Both the position numbers and the translations under genes were made by a program. From Oscillospiraceae bacterium (GTDB taxonomy: Bacteria; Bacillota; Clostridia; Oscillospirales; Oscillospiraceae), in the NCBI GenBank assembly GCA_017469795.1, contig JAFUFT010000090.1:1-40380 (forward strand): 40,380 bases of DNA, written 5' to 3'. Numbering within the stretch: position 1 is the stretch's first letter; each line of letters begins with the position of its first letter. The notes below the pieces were generated by a model that saw nothing but the letters and a program-made list of their open reading frames with translations, ran no database searches and was not told the origin of the DNA. Positions 8,079 through 16,056 of this stretch are shown in pieces.

Positions 8079-8800
8079 ATCTGTTTCAAAGATTCTGGCA
8101 GAAGCGCAGACTTCCCTGTGCTGCGGTGATTGTTGCCGCCGGAGCCGGAGAGCGGATGCAGGGCAAAGACAAGATCATGTCCAAGGTGGGCGGCAAGCCT
8201 GTGATTGCGCACACCATTGCCGCGTTTGAATCCTCCCGTGCCATCGATGAAATCGTTGTGGTTGCCCGCCGGGAACAGGTGGAGACAGTCCGCGCCCTCA
8301 TTCGGGAATATGGATTTGAGAAGGTAAAAGACGTGGTTCCCGGCGGCAAGACCCGGGTGGAATCTGTACACTGCGGTCTCAATGCCATGAGCAAAAACAT
8401 GGAACTTGCCGCCATTCAGGATGGGGCGCGGCCCTTGGTGACGCCTGACGTCATTGAACGGGCGGTGATGCAGGCCGTAAAATGTCATGCGGCGGCGCCT
8501 GCTATTCCGGTCAAGGACACCGTCAAAGAAGTGGACGATACCGGCCGGGTGGTATCCACGCCGGACCGCGCTACGCTTCGGGCCGTTCAGACACCCCAGG
8601 TTTTTCAGAAGGATCTGCTGCTTGCAGCCTGGGAGAAAGCGAAAAAAGACGGAAAAACCTATACCGATGACTGCGGCGCAATGGAAGCGCTTGGTATTTC
8701 TGTATATCTGATTGAGGGAAGCGAGGAAAACCTGAAGATCACAACTCCGCTGGACCTGTATCTTGCGGAGCATATTCTGCATGGGAGGGAGAACGCATGA
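8075..8800 (+). CDS. ispD: 2-C-methyl-D-erythritol 4-phosphate cytidylyltransferase
   Basis: Transfers CMP from CTP to methylerythritol phosphate, the third step of the non-mevalonate isoprenoid pathway. The 241-residue cytosolic protein shows the nucleotide-binding A-A-G-A-G-E-R-M (21-28) followed by K31/K33, then Q-D-G-A-R-P, P-V-K-D-T-V, the Q-T-P-Q-V-F motif and the final N-L-K-I-T-T-P segment, all standard for IspD. It carries about 12 extra basic residues at the N-terminus ([11 protein letters not shown]). The ATG overlaps the stop of the PLP-enzyme gene and its own stop overlaps the ispF start, both as ATGA. Pairing with ispF gives two consecutive enzymes (with IspE elsewhere) that are often fused or adjacent in bacteria. 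Confidence 0.96.
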   Translation: MNLFQRFWQKRRLPCAAVIVAAGAGERMQGKDKIMSKVGGKPVIAHTIAAFESSRAIDEIVVVARREQVETVRALIREYGFEKVKDVVPGGKTRVESVHCGLNAMSKNMELAAIQDGARPLVTPDVIERAVMQAVKCHAAAPAIPVKDTVKEVDDTGRVVSTPDRATLRAVQTPQVFQKDLLLAAWEKAKKDGKTYTDDCGAMEALGISVYLIEGSEENLKITTPLDLYLAEHILHGRENA

Positions 8801-9270
8801 GGATCGGTCACGGATATGACGTGCATCGATTGGTGCCGGAACGAAAGCTGATCCTGGGAGGCGTGGAAATCCCTTGTGATATGGGACTCGACGGCCACTC
8901 TGACGCCGATGTTCTTACCCATGCTGTAATGGACGCGCTGCTGGGAGCGGCTGCGCTGGGCGATATCGGACGGCACTTTCCGGATCACGACGACCGGTAT
9001 CTCGGAATCGACAGCCAGATCCTGCTTCGAAAAGTATGCTCGATGCTCGGCGAGCATCATTATCGGGTTGGAAATCTGGATGCCACCGTGATCGCGCAGC
9101 GGCCAAAGCTTTCCCCGTACATGGAACAGATGCGGGAAAAGCTCAGCCAAACCATGGGTATTTCCATGGATCGGATCAACCTCAAAGCTACCACAGAGGA
9201 GCGACTTGGATTTACCGGCAGGGGAGAGGGAATCTCCGCCCACTGCGTATGCCTTCTGGAGGAAATATAG
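8797..9270 (+). CDS. ispF: 2-C-methyl-D-erythritol 2,4-cyclodiphosphate synthase
   Basis: Cyclises CDP-methylerythritol 2-phosphate to methylerythritol cyclodiphosphate with loss of CMP, the fifth step of the non-mevalonate isoprenoid pathway; acts as a trimer. The 157-residue length is usual. The zinc ligands D8 and H10 (G-Y-D-V-H) and H42 (D-V-L-T-H) are present, as are the D-G-H-S-D-A-D loop (32-38) and the C-terminal [17 protein letters not shown] signature. It overlaps ispD by four bases with a GGGAGGGAGAA site inside the ispD end. A strong terminator immediately follows, closing the murD-ispF unit. Confidence 0.97.
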   Translation: MRIGHGYDVHRLVPERKLILGGVEIPCDMGLDGHSDADVLTHAVMDALLGAAALGDIGRHFPDHDDRYLGIDSQILLRKVCSMLGEHHYRVGNLDATVIAQRPKLSPYMEQMREKLSQTMGISMDRINLKATTEERLGFTGRGEGISAHCVCLLEEI

Positions 9271-9271
9271 A

Positions 9272-9299
9272 AAAAGCCTGCGGAATTCCGCAGGCTTTT
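9272..9299. terminator. Bidirectional Rho-independent terminator after ispF
   Basis: AAAAGCCTGCGG and CCGCAGGCTTTT are a perfect stem with an AATT loop, with A-runs and T-runs on either side; it can work on both strands. Confidence 0.85.
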
Positions 9300-9317
9300 A
9301 TTGATATGAAATATAAT

Positions 9318-9353
9318 AATCCCCTGCGGAATCTGAGATTCCACAGAGGGATT
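9318..9353 (-). terminator. Probable terminator of tRNA-Leu
   Basis: On the minus strand AATCCCTCTGTGGAATC pairs with GATTCCGCAGGGGATT around a 3-nt loop, directly abutting the tRNA CCA end and followed by an AT-rich tail. Confidence 0.6.
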
Positions 9354-9440
9354 GGTGCGCGAGGCGGGACTTGAACCCGCACGTGCGTAATGCACACTAG
9401 AACCTGAATCTAGCGAGTCTGCCAATTCCACCACTCGCGC
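9353..9440 (-). tRNA. tRNA-Leu (anticodon CAG)
   Basis: Acceptor arms GCGCGAG (9440-9434) and CTCGCGC (9363-9357), discriminator A, and an encoded CCA (9355-9353). The anticodon stem CTAGA/TCTAG carries the loop TTCAGGT, giving anticodon CAG, which reads CUG. The long variable arm and the T arm GCGGG-TTCAAGT-CCCGC are those of a class II tRNA. A near-consensus promoter and a terminator flank it. Confidence 0.95.
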
Positions 9441-9452
9441 ATTTGCTTGGTT

Positions 9453-9481
9453 ATTTTACCCCCGCAATTCGGATTTGTCAA
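9453..9481 (-). promoter_or_regulatory. Promoter of tRNA-Leu
   Basis: Minus strand: consensus TTGACA (9481-9476), 17-bp spacer, TAAAAT (9458-9453), 13 bases before the tRNA. Its -35 box overlaps the stop codon of the pseudouridine synthase gene that ends at 9478. Confidence 0.8.
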
Positions 9482-10155
9482 GAATTATTTTCATCTTTTT
9501 TCAAAATCAGCGATGCAGGAGCGATCGAAATGGGAAAACTGCCAAGACTGGAGGGAATCGCGGTAAACTGTTTTCTTCCCGCATCCGGAAGATCCAGCGT
9601 CAGGCCAAAGGCCCAAAGCAGAAGGGGACCAGACCCGCCTCCGTACCTTCCGTCACCGGAAAGGGGCGTTCCACGAGTGGAAAACTGTACCCGGATCTGG
9701 TGCGTTCGTCCCGTCAGAAGGCGGACCTGTATCAGCGACTGGGATGGCGACGTCTGCAGGACACGGTACATCAGGCGTGCTTCTTTTACGCCTTTCCGTT
9801 TGCGGTCGACCACAAAGGTTTTGTTCCGAATACGGTCATGGAACAAAAGATCTGTCAGCAACCCCTCCGATTGCGACGGGATTCCGTTCGTTACCGCAAG
9901 ATACTCTTTTACCATCTCGCCCGACTGTATCTGGCGGCTCAGCTCTGCGGCAGCGGCCTGGGATAACGCATAGACCATCACACCTCCGACCTCCCGGTCA
10001 AGGCGATGAACAGGATAAACCCTGCAGCCGGTCTGATTTTCGAGCAGAGAAATCATACTCTTTTGACCAGAAGTCCCGGATTGGCTCAGAACTCCTGCTG
10101 GCTTCACACAGATCAGGAGATCATGGCTGCGGTAAAGGATTTCTATAGGTTCCAC
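9478..10155 (-). CDS. RluA-family RNA pseudouridine synthase
   Basis: Isomerises specific uridines in rRNA or tRNA to pseudouridine. The 225-residue protein is a single catalytic domain without the S4 domain that many RluD/RluC members carry at the N-terminus. The catalytic aspartate is D53 in H-R-L-D-R-E-V-G-G; the later L-T-G-R-T-H-Q-I-R-V-Q motif is the second family signature. The start is GTG, six bases after AGGAGG. A promoter overlapping the end of the degV-type gene drives it. Its target site cannot be told from sequence; the short RluA-like group includes enzymes for tRNA position 32, 23S rRNA and unknown sites. Confidence 0.9.
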   Translation of the reverse strand: MEPIEILYRSHDLLICVKPAGVLSQSGTSGQKSMISLLENQTGCRVYPVHRLDREVGGVMVYALSQAAAAELSRQIQSGEMVKEYLAVTNGIPSQSEGLLTDLLFHDRIRNKTFVVDRKRKGVKEARLMYRVLQTSPSQSLIQVRLLTGRTHQIRVQFSTRGTPLSGDGRYGGGSGPLLLWAFGLTLDLPDAGRKQFTAIPSSLGSFPISIAPASLILKKDENNS

Positions 10156-10173
10156 AGAATTCCTCCTCTCCAG

Positions 10174-10201
10174 AAAAAGCGCGGGAAGCTATGCTTCCCG
10201 C
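10174..10201 (-). terminator. Terminator of the DegV-family gene
   Basis: Minus strand: GCGGGAAGC and GCTTCCCGC pair around ATA, followed by GCGC and TTTTT. It coincides with the predicted start of the rluA-type transcript, so the same hairpin may sit at the 5' end of that mRNA. Confidence 0.75.
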
Positions 10202-10205
10202 TGCT

Positions 10206-10233
10206 ATTGTATCATGTTCCTCCGGGACGTCAA
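10206..10233 (-). promoter_or_regulatory. Promoter of the pseudouridine synthase gene
   Basis: Minus strand: TTGACG (10233-10228), 16-bp spacer, TACAAT (10211-10206). The -35 box overlaps the end of the upstream DegV-family gene. Confidence 0.55.
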
Positions 10234-11114
10234 GCCGTACGTTCATCGCCCCAGAAAAACAGCGCCACGGTACCCGGACCGGTATGAGATCCAATGGTGG
10301 TTCCGATGCTGTTGATGAGTACTTTTCCGTTGAGTTTTGGAAATCTGGCCTCGACTTTTTCCGCCACTTTCTTTGCGTCCTCCTCGCAGGCTGACATGGA
10401 GATGAAGCATTTGCCGTCATAGTCGTGTCCGTTCTGTGCGTGCTCTTCCATTTTCTGAACGATAGCCTCGATGACCTTCGCCTTCGTGCGGATCTTATAT
10501 CGAGGGATCAGCCGTCCCTGATCGTCCATATTCAGCAGCGGGCAGATTTTCAGAACTGTTCCGAACCAGCCGCTTGCCTTGGAGATCCGCCCTCCGCGGA
10601 CGTAGAAGGTAAGATCTGTGGAGAAGAACCAATGATGCAGCTTTAACCGGTTTTCTTCAGCCCAGGCGTAGAGAGATTCCACGTCCATGCCGGAATCCCG
10701 CAAATCCGCCAGCTTGTCCATAAACAGGCCGTAGCCTGAGGATGCGCCGAGCGAGTCCAGAATCAGGATCTTTCGGTCGGGATATTGCTGAGACAGGATC
10801 TCCCGGGCAGCACAGGCAGAATTGTATACGCCGGAGATTCCGCTGGAGAGGCAAACGTGAAGAATATCCTGACCGGACTCCAGCATGGGCGAAAAGTAAG
10901 CGATAAATTCGTCCACATTGACCTGGGAGGTCTTGGTCTGGGCCCCGGCAGCCATTGCGGCGTAAAACTCGTCAAAGGGCATGGACTGCCCCAGATCGTC
11001 GGGATACTGTTTCCCATCTAATTCGTAGTGGAAGCAGATATACCGGATATCACGGCTGGCAAAATGTCCGGCGCTGAGATCTGCAGTGGAACAGCAGGAA
11101 ATCACATAACTCAT
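10230..11114 (-). CDS. DegV family fatty-acid-binding protein
   Basis: A 294-residue member of the DegV/FakB family, two-domain proteins that bind a fatty acid; FakB-type members present it to the kinase FakA for phosphorylation and entry into phospholipid synthesis. The head-group-contacting motifs are seen as C-S-T-A-D near the N-terminus, L-S-S-G-I-S-G-V-Y-N-S-A in the middle, and the R-G-G-R-I-S-K segment. G-S-H-T-G-P-G-T near the C-terminus is the usual closing motif. A TTG at 11129 could extend the frame, but GGGAGGA lies seven bases before the ATG at 11114, which I take as the start. Clostridia carry several paralogues; FakA is not in the window, so fatty-acid specificity is open. Confidence 0.9.
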   Translation of the reverse strand: MSYVISCCSTADLSAGHFASRDIRYICFHYELDGKQYPDDLGQSMPFDEFYAAMAAGAQTKTSQVNVDEFIAYFSPMLESGQDILHVCLSSGISGVYNSACAAREILSQQYPDRKILILDSLGASSGYGLFMDKLADLRDSGMDVESLYAWAEENRLKLHHWFFSTDLTFYVRGGRISKASGWFGTVLKICPLLNMDDQGRLIPRYKIRTKAKVIEAIVQKMEEHAQNGHDYDGKCFISMSACEEDAKKVAEKVEARFPKLNGKVLINSIGTTIGSHTGPGTVALFFWGDERTA

Positions 11115-11131
11115 ATTGGTTCCTCCCAAAC

Positions 11132-11144
11132 GTTCATTTTGAAC
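11132..11144. promoter_or_regulatory. Small palindrome at the DegV-gene transcript start
   Basis: GTTCA-TTT-TGAAC lies about 20 bp downstream of the minus-strand -10 box, where a repressor could block transcription. Short, so it may be chance. Confidence 0.25.
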
Positions 11145-11164
11145 AAGTATTCTATCATGTCATT

Positions 11165-11193
11165 ATTATAATGATATAAAAAGGAAATTGCAA
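11165..11193 (-). promoter_or_regulatory. Promoter of the DegV-family gene
   Basis: Minus strand: TTGCAA (11193-11188), 17-bp spacer, consensus TATAAT (11170-11165). Confidence 0.75.
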
Positions 11194-11213
11194 CCATGTT
11201 TTTAGACTGGTGC

Positions 11214-11242
11214 TTGCTATTTGCGAAAGATAGAATTATACT
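11214..11242 (+). promoter_or_regulatory. Promoter of trmO and downstream genes
   Basis: TTGCTA (11214-11219), 17-bp spacer, TATACT (11237-11242). Divergent from the DegV promoter, 20 bp away. Confidence 0.7.
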
Positions 11243-11276
11243 GTTTTTGCATTTAACGCTTCAGGGGGACTGAAAA

Positions 11277-11948
11277 ATGAAAGTGATTGCCCATATTCAC
11301 AACGACTTCCCAACGAAATTCGGGATCCCTCGACAGGCAGGTCTGGTGGAAGAATTGCGGGCGGAGATCGTATTTACGCAGGAGTACCGGAATCCGGAAG
11401 CGCTACGAGGGATCGAAGGCTTTTCTCATCTGTGGCTGATCTGGGAGTTTTCCGCGGCGCGGCGGGATACCTGGTCTCCAACGGTCCGCCCTCCGAGACT
11501 GGGCGGAAATACAAGAATGGGCGTGTTTGCGACCAGGTCTCCTTTCCGGCCCAATCCTCTGGGCCTGAGCTGCGTCCGTTTGACTGCAGTACGGGAAACA
11601 GAGCAGGGAACTGTGCTGGAGGTAGCGGGTGCGGATCTGATGGATGGCACTCCGATCTACGATATCAAGCCCTATATTCCATACTCGGACTGCCACCCGG
11701 AGGCGTCCGGCGGATTCACGGATACTGCGGACGATTTTCTGCTGCATGTCAGCGATCCCGCTTCTCTTCTTGAGCAGATTCCGGAGCCGCGCCGCAGCGC
11801 ATTAACCGGGGTGCTTTCGCATGATCCGAGGCCTTCCTATCAAAACGATCCGGAACGCGTCTATGGGATGGCTTTCGGCGGGTATGACGTCAGATTCCGC
11901 GTCTCCGGCCATGTGCTGACCATCGTGGAACTTGTGAAATCAAGCTGA
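11277..11948 (+). CDS. trmO: tRNA (N6-threonylcarbamoyladenosine-37) methyltransferase TrmO
   Basis: TrmO (TsaA/YaeB family) uses S-adenosylmethionine to methylate t6A37 of certain threonine tRNAs, giving m6t6A. The 223-residue beta-barrel protein shows the family signature R-M-G-V-F-A-T-R-S-P-F-R-P-N-P (80-94), followed by G-L-S, the D-G-T-P-I-Y-D-I-K-P-Y-I-P segment, and a C-terminal H-D-P-R-P-S-Y-Q element as in E. coli YaeB. AGGGGGA precedes the ATG. It begins a plus-strand run with the DUF3343 and desulfurase-like genes, 68 bases further on. Length is near that of the E. coli protein; nothing is missing. Confidence 0.92.
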   Translation: MKVIAHIHNDFPTKFGIPRQAGLVEELRAEIVFTQEYRNPEALRGIEGFSHLWLIWEFSAARRDTWSPTVRPPRLGGNTRMGVFATRSPFRPNPLGLSCVRLTAVRETEQGTVLEVAGADLMDGTPIYDIKPYIPYSDCHPEASGGFTDTADDFLLHVSDPASLLEQIPEPRRSALTGVLSHDPRPSYQNDPERVYGMAFGGYDVRFRVSGHVLTIVELVKSS

Positions 11949-12016
11949 AGGTCTTGTCGAAACTGCGCAACAATAGAATCAAACGGTCATATCATGCTCG
12001 TAGGGAGGTTATTTCT

Positions 12017-12265
12017 ATGAGCATGTATTTTTTTACCTATCGGGGAGCCACAGAAGCAAGAAGAGGGGCCGCAGCGCTTCGCAAGTCCGGAGTCCCGGCC
12101 AGAATAGACCGTAGTCCGGTGCAGCTTTCCAAATCCGGGTGCGGATACGGACTGTGGGTCGTACCGCAAAAAGCGGAACAGGCAGCAAAAATCCTGCGTC
12201 GGGAAGCTACGTATGAGCGTTCCTACCGGATGGATCGGGGAGGATTCCGGGAGGCGCCGCTGTGA
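12017..12265 (+). CDS. DUF3343 protein, putative sulfur/selenium carrier
   Basis: An 82-residue protein of the family Pfam calls putative Se/S carrier-like (DUF3343). The conserved cysteine is C42 in K-S-G-C-G-Y-G, preceded by V-Q-L-S; by family this Cys is thought to carry persulfide or selenium. The frame is open back to 11954, but TAGGGAGG nine bases before the ATG at 12017 makes this the start. Its end overlaps the next gene as GTGA, so the carrier and the desulfurase-like enzyme are translationally coupled and expected in similar amounts. In other Clostridia this pair occurs with selenium-metabolism genes; none is seen here, so sulfur transfer is equally possible. Function is an inference from family and context. 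Confidence 0.8.
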   Translation: MSMYFFTYRGATEARRGAAALRKSGVPARIDRSPVQLSKSGCGYGLWVVPQKAEQAAKILRREATYERSYRMDRGGFREAPL

Positions 12266-13404
12266 TCTATTTGGATAACGGCGCTACGTCTCTTCCAAAG
12301 CCCAGGAGCGTAATTGACGCAGCAGCCTGGTCGATCGGTCATCTGGCGTCTCCCGGACGGGGCAGCTCGGGGGCGTCGGAAGAAGCAGAAAATTTGCTCT
12401 ACGAGCTTCGTATTGCCGCCGGAAAGATGTTTTCCTGCCCTCCGCAGCAGGTGGTACTCACTTCCTCTGCAACCCACGGCCTTAATATTGCGCTCAAGTC
12501 TTTGGCAGGGCCCGGTGACCGCGTGGTGATCTCCGGAATGGAGCATAACGCGGTGGTCCGGCCGCTCTTCTCGACCGGCGCAGATGTACAAGTTGCGCGA
12601 GGCCATTTGTTTGATTCGAAAAAACTGCTGGAGGATTTCGACAGACTTTTGAAGCCGGGAACTTCCGCCTGTGTTGTGACGCATGTTTCCAATGTGTTCG
12701 GATGGATCCTCCCGGTGGAGGAGATTGCCGTGCTTTGCAGGATGCGCGGAATCCCGCTGGTCGTGGATGCATCTCAGTCCGCCGGAAGTCTTGAGGTGAA
12801 TATGGAGGCGCTTGGCGCAGCGTTTATTGCGATGCCCGGGCACAAAGGTCTTCTTGGCCCCCAGGGCACCGGTTTTCTTTTATGCGGGTACCCAGCAAAA
12901 ACTTTGATGGAAGGTGGGACCGGTAGTCTTTCTGCACAGCGTGAAATGCCGGACTTCCTTCCGGACCGGCTGGAAAGCGGTACGCATAATGTGCCCGGCG
13001 CAGCCGGATTACTTGCCGGGATGCGCTATTTGCGCAGTGTCGGAATCCGGACAGTATCCGAAAAGGAGAAAGAGCTTTGCGAAGTGCTTGTCCGACAACT
13101 CAAAACGATCCCGGAGGTAGAGGTTTTCTATGGAGAAGACCAGGCCGGCACAGTTTCCTTCCGCGTCCGGAACAGAGACTGTGTGCTGCTCGCCACGCGT
13201 CTTGCAGAGCAGGGGATCGCGCTGCGGGCCGGACTCCACTGCGCGCCTTTGGCGCACGAGACGGCTGGAACGCTGGAAACAGGAACGATTCGGGCCAGCT
13301 TCGGTCCTTTTAACACAAGACAGGATGGGAAGGAACTCTGCCGCCGTCTCGAGATAATCTTGGAAAGACCGGAATTTGAAGAGGCCGTGACCGATTGCCG
13401 GTAA
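12262..13404 (+). CDS. Class V aminotransferase, cysteine desulfurase-like
   Basis: A 380-residue PLP enzyme of the cysteine desulfurase/selenocysteine lyase group (the EF2568-type subfamily). The start G-N-G-A-T-like segment is Y-L-D-N-G-A-T-S (3-10). D169 and Q172 (V-D-A-S-Q-S) contact the cofactor ring and K195 in P-G-H-K-G-L-L-G-P is the Schiff-base lysine. The persulfide-forming cysteine is C327 in R-A-G-L-H-C-A-P-L-A-H, as in group II (SufS-like) enzymes. The start is GTG inside the end of the DUF3343 gene. It probably mobilises S or Se from (seleno)cysteine and hands it to the DUF3343 protein. No isc/suf scaffold is adjacent, arguing against a general Fe-S role. Confidence 0.88.
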   Translation: MIYLDNGATSLPKPRSVIDAAAWSIGHLASPGRGSSGASEEAENLLYELRIAAGKMFSCPPQQVVLTSSATHGLNIALKSLAGPGDRVVISGMEHNAVVRPLFSTGADVQVARGHLFDSKKLLEDFDRLLKPGTSACVVTHVSNVFGWILPVEEIAVLCRMRGIPLVVDASQSAGSLEVNMEALGAAFIAMPGHKGLLGPQGTGFLLCGYPAKTLMEGGTGSLSAQREMPDFLPDRLESGTHNVPGAAGLLAGMRYLRSVGIRTVSEKEKELCEVLVRQLKTIPEVEVFYGEDQAGTVSFRVRNRDCVLLATRLAEQGIALRAGLHCAPLAHETAGTLETGTIRASFGPFNTRQDGKELCRRLEIILERPEFEEAVTDCR

Positions 13405-13447
13405 TTGGTTTCACCGGAAGCATGGCGGAAATACGAGATTATTTTCG

Positions 13448-13475
13448 TTTACTTTTCGAATTAGAGTAGTATAAT
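13448..13475 (+). promoter_or_regulatory. Promoter of the yfmF-yfmH-lgt genes
   Basis: TTTACT (13448-13453), 16-bp spacer, consensus TATAAT (13470-13475), about 30 bases before the start codon. Confidence 0.6.
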
Positions 13476-13505
13476 AAGAGGGAATGAATGGAAAGGAACA
13501 GAAAA

Positions 13506-14774
13506 ATGGAAAAGTATCGTGTTGAATTATTTCCGGACGTCTTTCTGACGGTTTTAGATACCGATAAGTTTCGAACAAATTATCTTTCTCTGAACATCCT
13601 CCGGCCACTGAGACGGGAAGAAGCTGCATTGAATGCACTTTTGCCGGATGTCCTGCTGCGGGGCTGCCGGATCTGCCCGGATATGCAGGATATCGCCGCA
13701 TGGCTGGATCAGCGATACGGCGCCGGCGTGCAGTCTGTTGTCAGAAAAAAAGGAGAGATTCAGGCCATCGGTTTCTTCTTTGACTACGTGAACGAGAGAT
13801 TTGCAGAATCTGAAGAAGATCTGACCGGCGATATCTGTAATTTGCTGGGGAGCTTTCTGCTGGAACCGGTTCTGGATGACGGCGTGTTCCGTCAGGACTA
13901 TGTAGACGGGGAGAAGGTCAATCTCTGCAATTCCATTATGGCGCAGATCAATGATAAACGGGTCTATGCAGCCACAAGGCTCCGTCAGGAGATGTTCTCC
14001 GAGGAAGCCTACGGGGTCAGCAAAAACGGCGAGAAGGCGGAAGTGGAAGCGATCACAGCCCATTCTCTTTACGAGCATTACCGCCATATTCTCGGCCATT
14101 CCAGAATTGAGTTGATGTTTGCGGGCAGAACGGATCGGGACCATCTCATTGAGTGCCTTCGCAGGAGCCTTTCCGCTCTTCCGAGAGAGCGCGTAGACGC
14201 CGTGGGCACCGAACTCGGCTCAATGCCCGAGCAGGCACGGGAATTCCAGGAGACGATGGACGTCAAGCAGGGAAATCTGGTCATGGGCTTCCGCACCGGA
14301 ATAACGTCTGCGGATGCTGCCTATCCGGCCCTGCTGATGTTTAACGGGATTTACGGAGGCGGCATCACTTCCAAGCTGTTCCGGAATGTCCGGGAGAAGC
14401 TTAGTCTGTGCTATTATGCGAGTTCCGGCCTGGATCGGATCAAGGGCGTGATGGTGGTTTCCTCCGGGATCGACCCCGAAAACTACAGCGACACCAAGGA
14501 AGAGATTCTTCGGCAACTGGAAGCCTGCCGGAAAGGGGAGATCGCGGAAGAGGAAATCACCTCAGTGCGCAATGCGCTTTGCACCAGCCTCCGATCCAGC
14601 GAGGATTCTCTGGGCCGTATGGAAGACTTCTATCTGACGCAGGAAACAGGCGGTTTTTCCTATACGCCGGAGGAACTGATGGAATCGCTGATGCACGTGA
14701 CGACGGAACAGATCCGCCAGGCAGCCTGCAGCATCCATCTGGATACGGTCTATTTCCTGAAAGGAGAGAACTGA
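13506..14774 (+). CDS. yfmF: M16 family peptidase-like protein YfmF (inactive partner)
   Basis: A 422-residue M16-family protein of the YfmF type, which in B. subtilis is genetically tied to 5-aminopentanol modification of elongation factor P. It lacks the zinc motif H-x-x-E-H, so it is a non-catalytic half, and the following gene supplies the catalytic half; M16B enzymes often work as such heterodimers. The R/Y pair typical of the non-catalytic subunit may be in the C-terminal part (N-V-R-E-K-L-S-L-C-Y-Y-A). An ATG at 13488 is possible, but AAAGGA fits the ATG at 13506. The stop overlaps the yfmH start by one base (TGATG). Cytosolic; substrate unknown. Confidence 0.85.
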   Translation: MEKYRVELFPDVFLTVLDTDKFRTNYLSLNILRPLRREEAALNALLPDVLLRGCRICPDMQDIAAWLDQRYGAGVQSVVRKKGEIQAIGFFFDYVNERFAESEEDLTGDICNLLGSFLLEPVLDDGVFRQDYVDGEKVNLCNSIMAQINDKRVYAATRLRQEMFSEEAYGVSKNGEKAEVEAITAHSLYEHYRHILGHSRIELMFAGRTDRDHLIECLRRSLSALPRERVDAVGTELGSMPEQAREFQETMDVKQGNLVMGFRTGITSADAAYPALLMFNGIYGGGITSKLFRNVREKLSLCYYASSGLDRIKGVMVVSSGIDPENYSDTKEEILRQLEACRKGEIAEEEITSVRNALCTSLRSSEDSLGRMEDFYLTQETGGFSYTPEELMESLMHVTTEQIRQAACSIHLDTVYFLKGEN

Positions 14775-16054
14775 TGCAGAAGAAAACCTACAGCCGGCTG
14801 GATCTGACGGTATTCTCGGACACGCTTTCCAACGGCCTTCGGCTCTATGTGATCCCGAAACGCGGATTCTCCAAAAAATATGCATTCTTTGCCACGAATT
14901 ACGGTTCTCTGGACACCTCGTTCTCTGTAGGCGGCAGAAAGATCCGTTCCGCCGATGGCATCGCGCATTATCTTGAGCATAAGATGTTTGACACCGAGGA
15001 CGGACATGCGCTGCAGGCCATGTCCGCCACCGGTGCAAGTCCCAATGCCTTTACCAGTTATTCGATCACTGCTTATCATTTCGAAAGCACGGACTCTTTT
15101 GCGGAAAACCTGAGACTGCTGTTGTCCTTTGTCTCGGTTCCGTATTTCACCGATGAAACCGTGGAAAAGGAGCGGGGGATCATCTCCCAGGAGATTCGGA
15201 TGTATGAGGACAGTCCCGGGTCTCGCCTTGGCGAAAATCTGTACCGCGCCATGTACCGGAATCATCCGCTCCGCGTCAACATCGCAGGTACGGTGGACAG
15301 CATACAGCAGATCGATCCTCAGATGCTTTACACCTGCCATCATGCGTTTTACGATCCGTCCAACATGGTGCTTTGCGTGGCGGCAGACGTGGATCCAGAG
15401 ATGATCCGCACAATCGCGGAGGAAATCCTACCGCCTTCTTCCGGGCAGATCCCGGAGCGGGACTACGGGGAACCGGAGCCCAGCAGACCGGACCGGCCGA
15501 GAATCGAGCAGAACATGGAAGTATCCATGCCCATGTTTGCTCTGGCGTTCAAGTGCCCGGAAATCCCGGAGGGACAGGAGCGTCTCCGGCAGGAACTGTT
15601 AGGGGATCTGGCATCGGAAATCCTCTGCGGGGATTCTTCACCGCTCTATCAGAAACTCTATGAACAGGGATTGATAGATTCCGGCTTCGGCGTCGGCTAC
15701 GAGTGCATCAAGGGCATGCCAAACGTGAGTTTTGCCGGAGACAGTGACGAACCGGAAACGGTTATGGAAGAGATCCTGCGGGAAGCAGAGCGGATCAGCC
15801 GGGAGGGCGTGGACCCGGCACTGTTTGACCGGGTTCGCCGGGCGTCACTGGGTCAGAGGATTCGGGGCCTTGATTCCTTTGACGGGGTTTGCTACCGATT
15901 GACAGGCAGCTATTTTGACGGCAGTGATTATTTCCTGTTCCCAGAATGCTACGATACAATCACCCCGGAGGATGTCCGCCTGTTTATTGCGGAGCACATC
16001 GTTTCTGAGCAGGCGGTTCTCTCTTTGATTCTCCCCGTACAACAGGAGGCTTAA
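14774..16054 (+). CDS. yfmH: M16 family zinc peptidase YfmH (catalytic partner)
   Basis: A 426-residue M16 metallopeptidase. The inverted zinc motif H65-Y-L-E68-H69 (A-H-Y-L-E-H-K-M-F) is intact and a distal glutamate is expected in the segment E-R-G-I-I-S-Q-E-I near residue 140. The frame is open far upstream across yfmF, but the ATG at 14774, with AAGGAGAG eight bases before it and overlapping the yfmF stop, is clearly the start. With YfmF it should form a heterodimeric peptidase; the pair is linked to EF-P 5-aminopentanol modification in Bacillus, although no efp gene is near here. Followed two bases later by lgt. Confidence 0.92.
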   Translation: MQKKTYSRLDLTVFSDTLSNGLRLYVIPKRGFSKKYAFFATNYGSLDTSFSVGGRKIRSADGIAHYLEHKMFDTEDGHALQAMSATGASPNAFTSYSITAYHFESTDSFAENLRLLLSFVSVPYFTDETVEKERGIISQEIRMYEDSPGSRLGENLYRAMYRNHPLRVNIAGTVDSIQQIDPQMLYTCHHAFYDPSNMVLCVAADVDPEMIRTIAEEILPPSSGQIPERDYGEPEPSRPDRPRIEQNMEVSMPMFALAFKCPEIPEGQERLRQELLGDLASEILCGDSSPLYQKLYEQGLIDSGFGVGYECIKGMPNVSFAGDSDEPETVMEEILREAERISREGVDPALFDRVRRASLGQRIRGLDSFDGVCYRLTGSYFDGSDYFLFPECYDTITPEDVRLFIAEHIVSEQAVLSLILPVQQEA

Positions 16055-16056
16055 CT

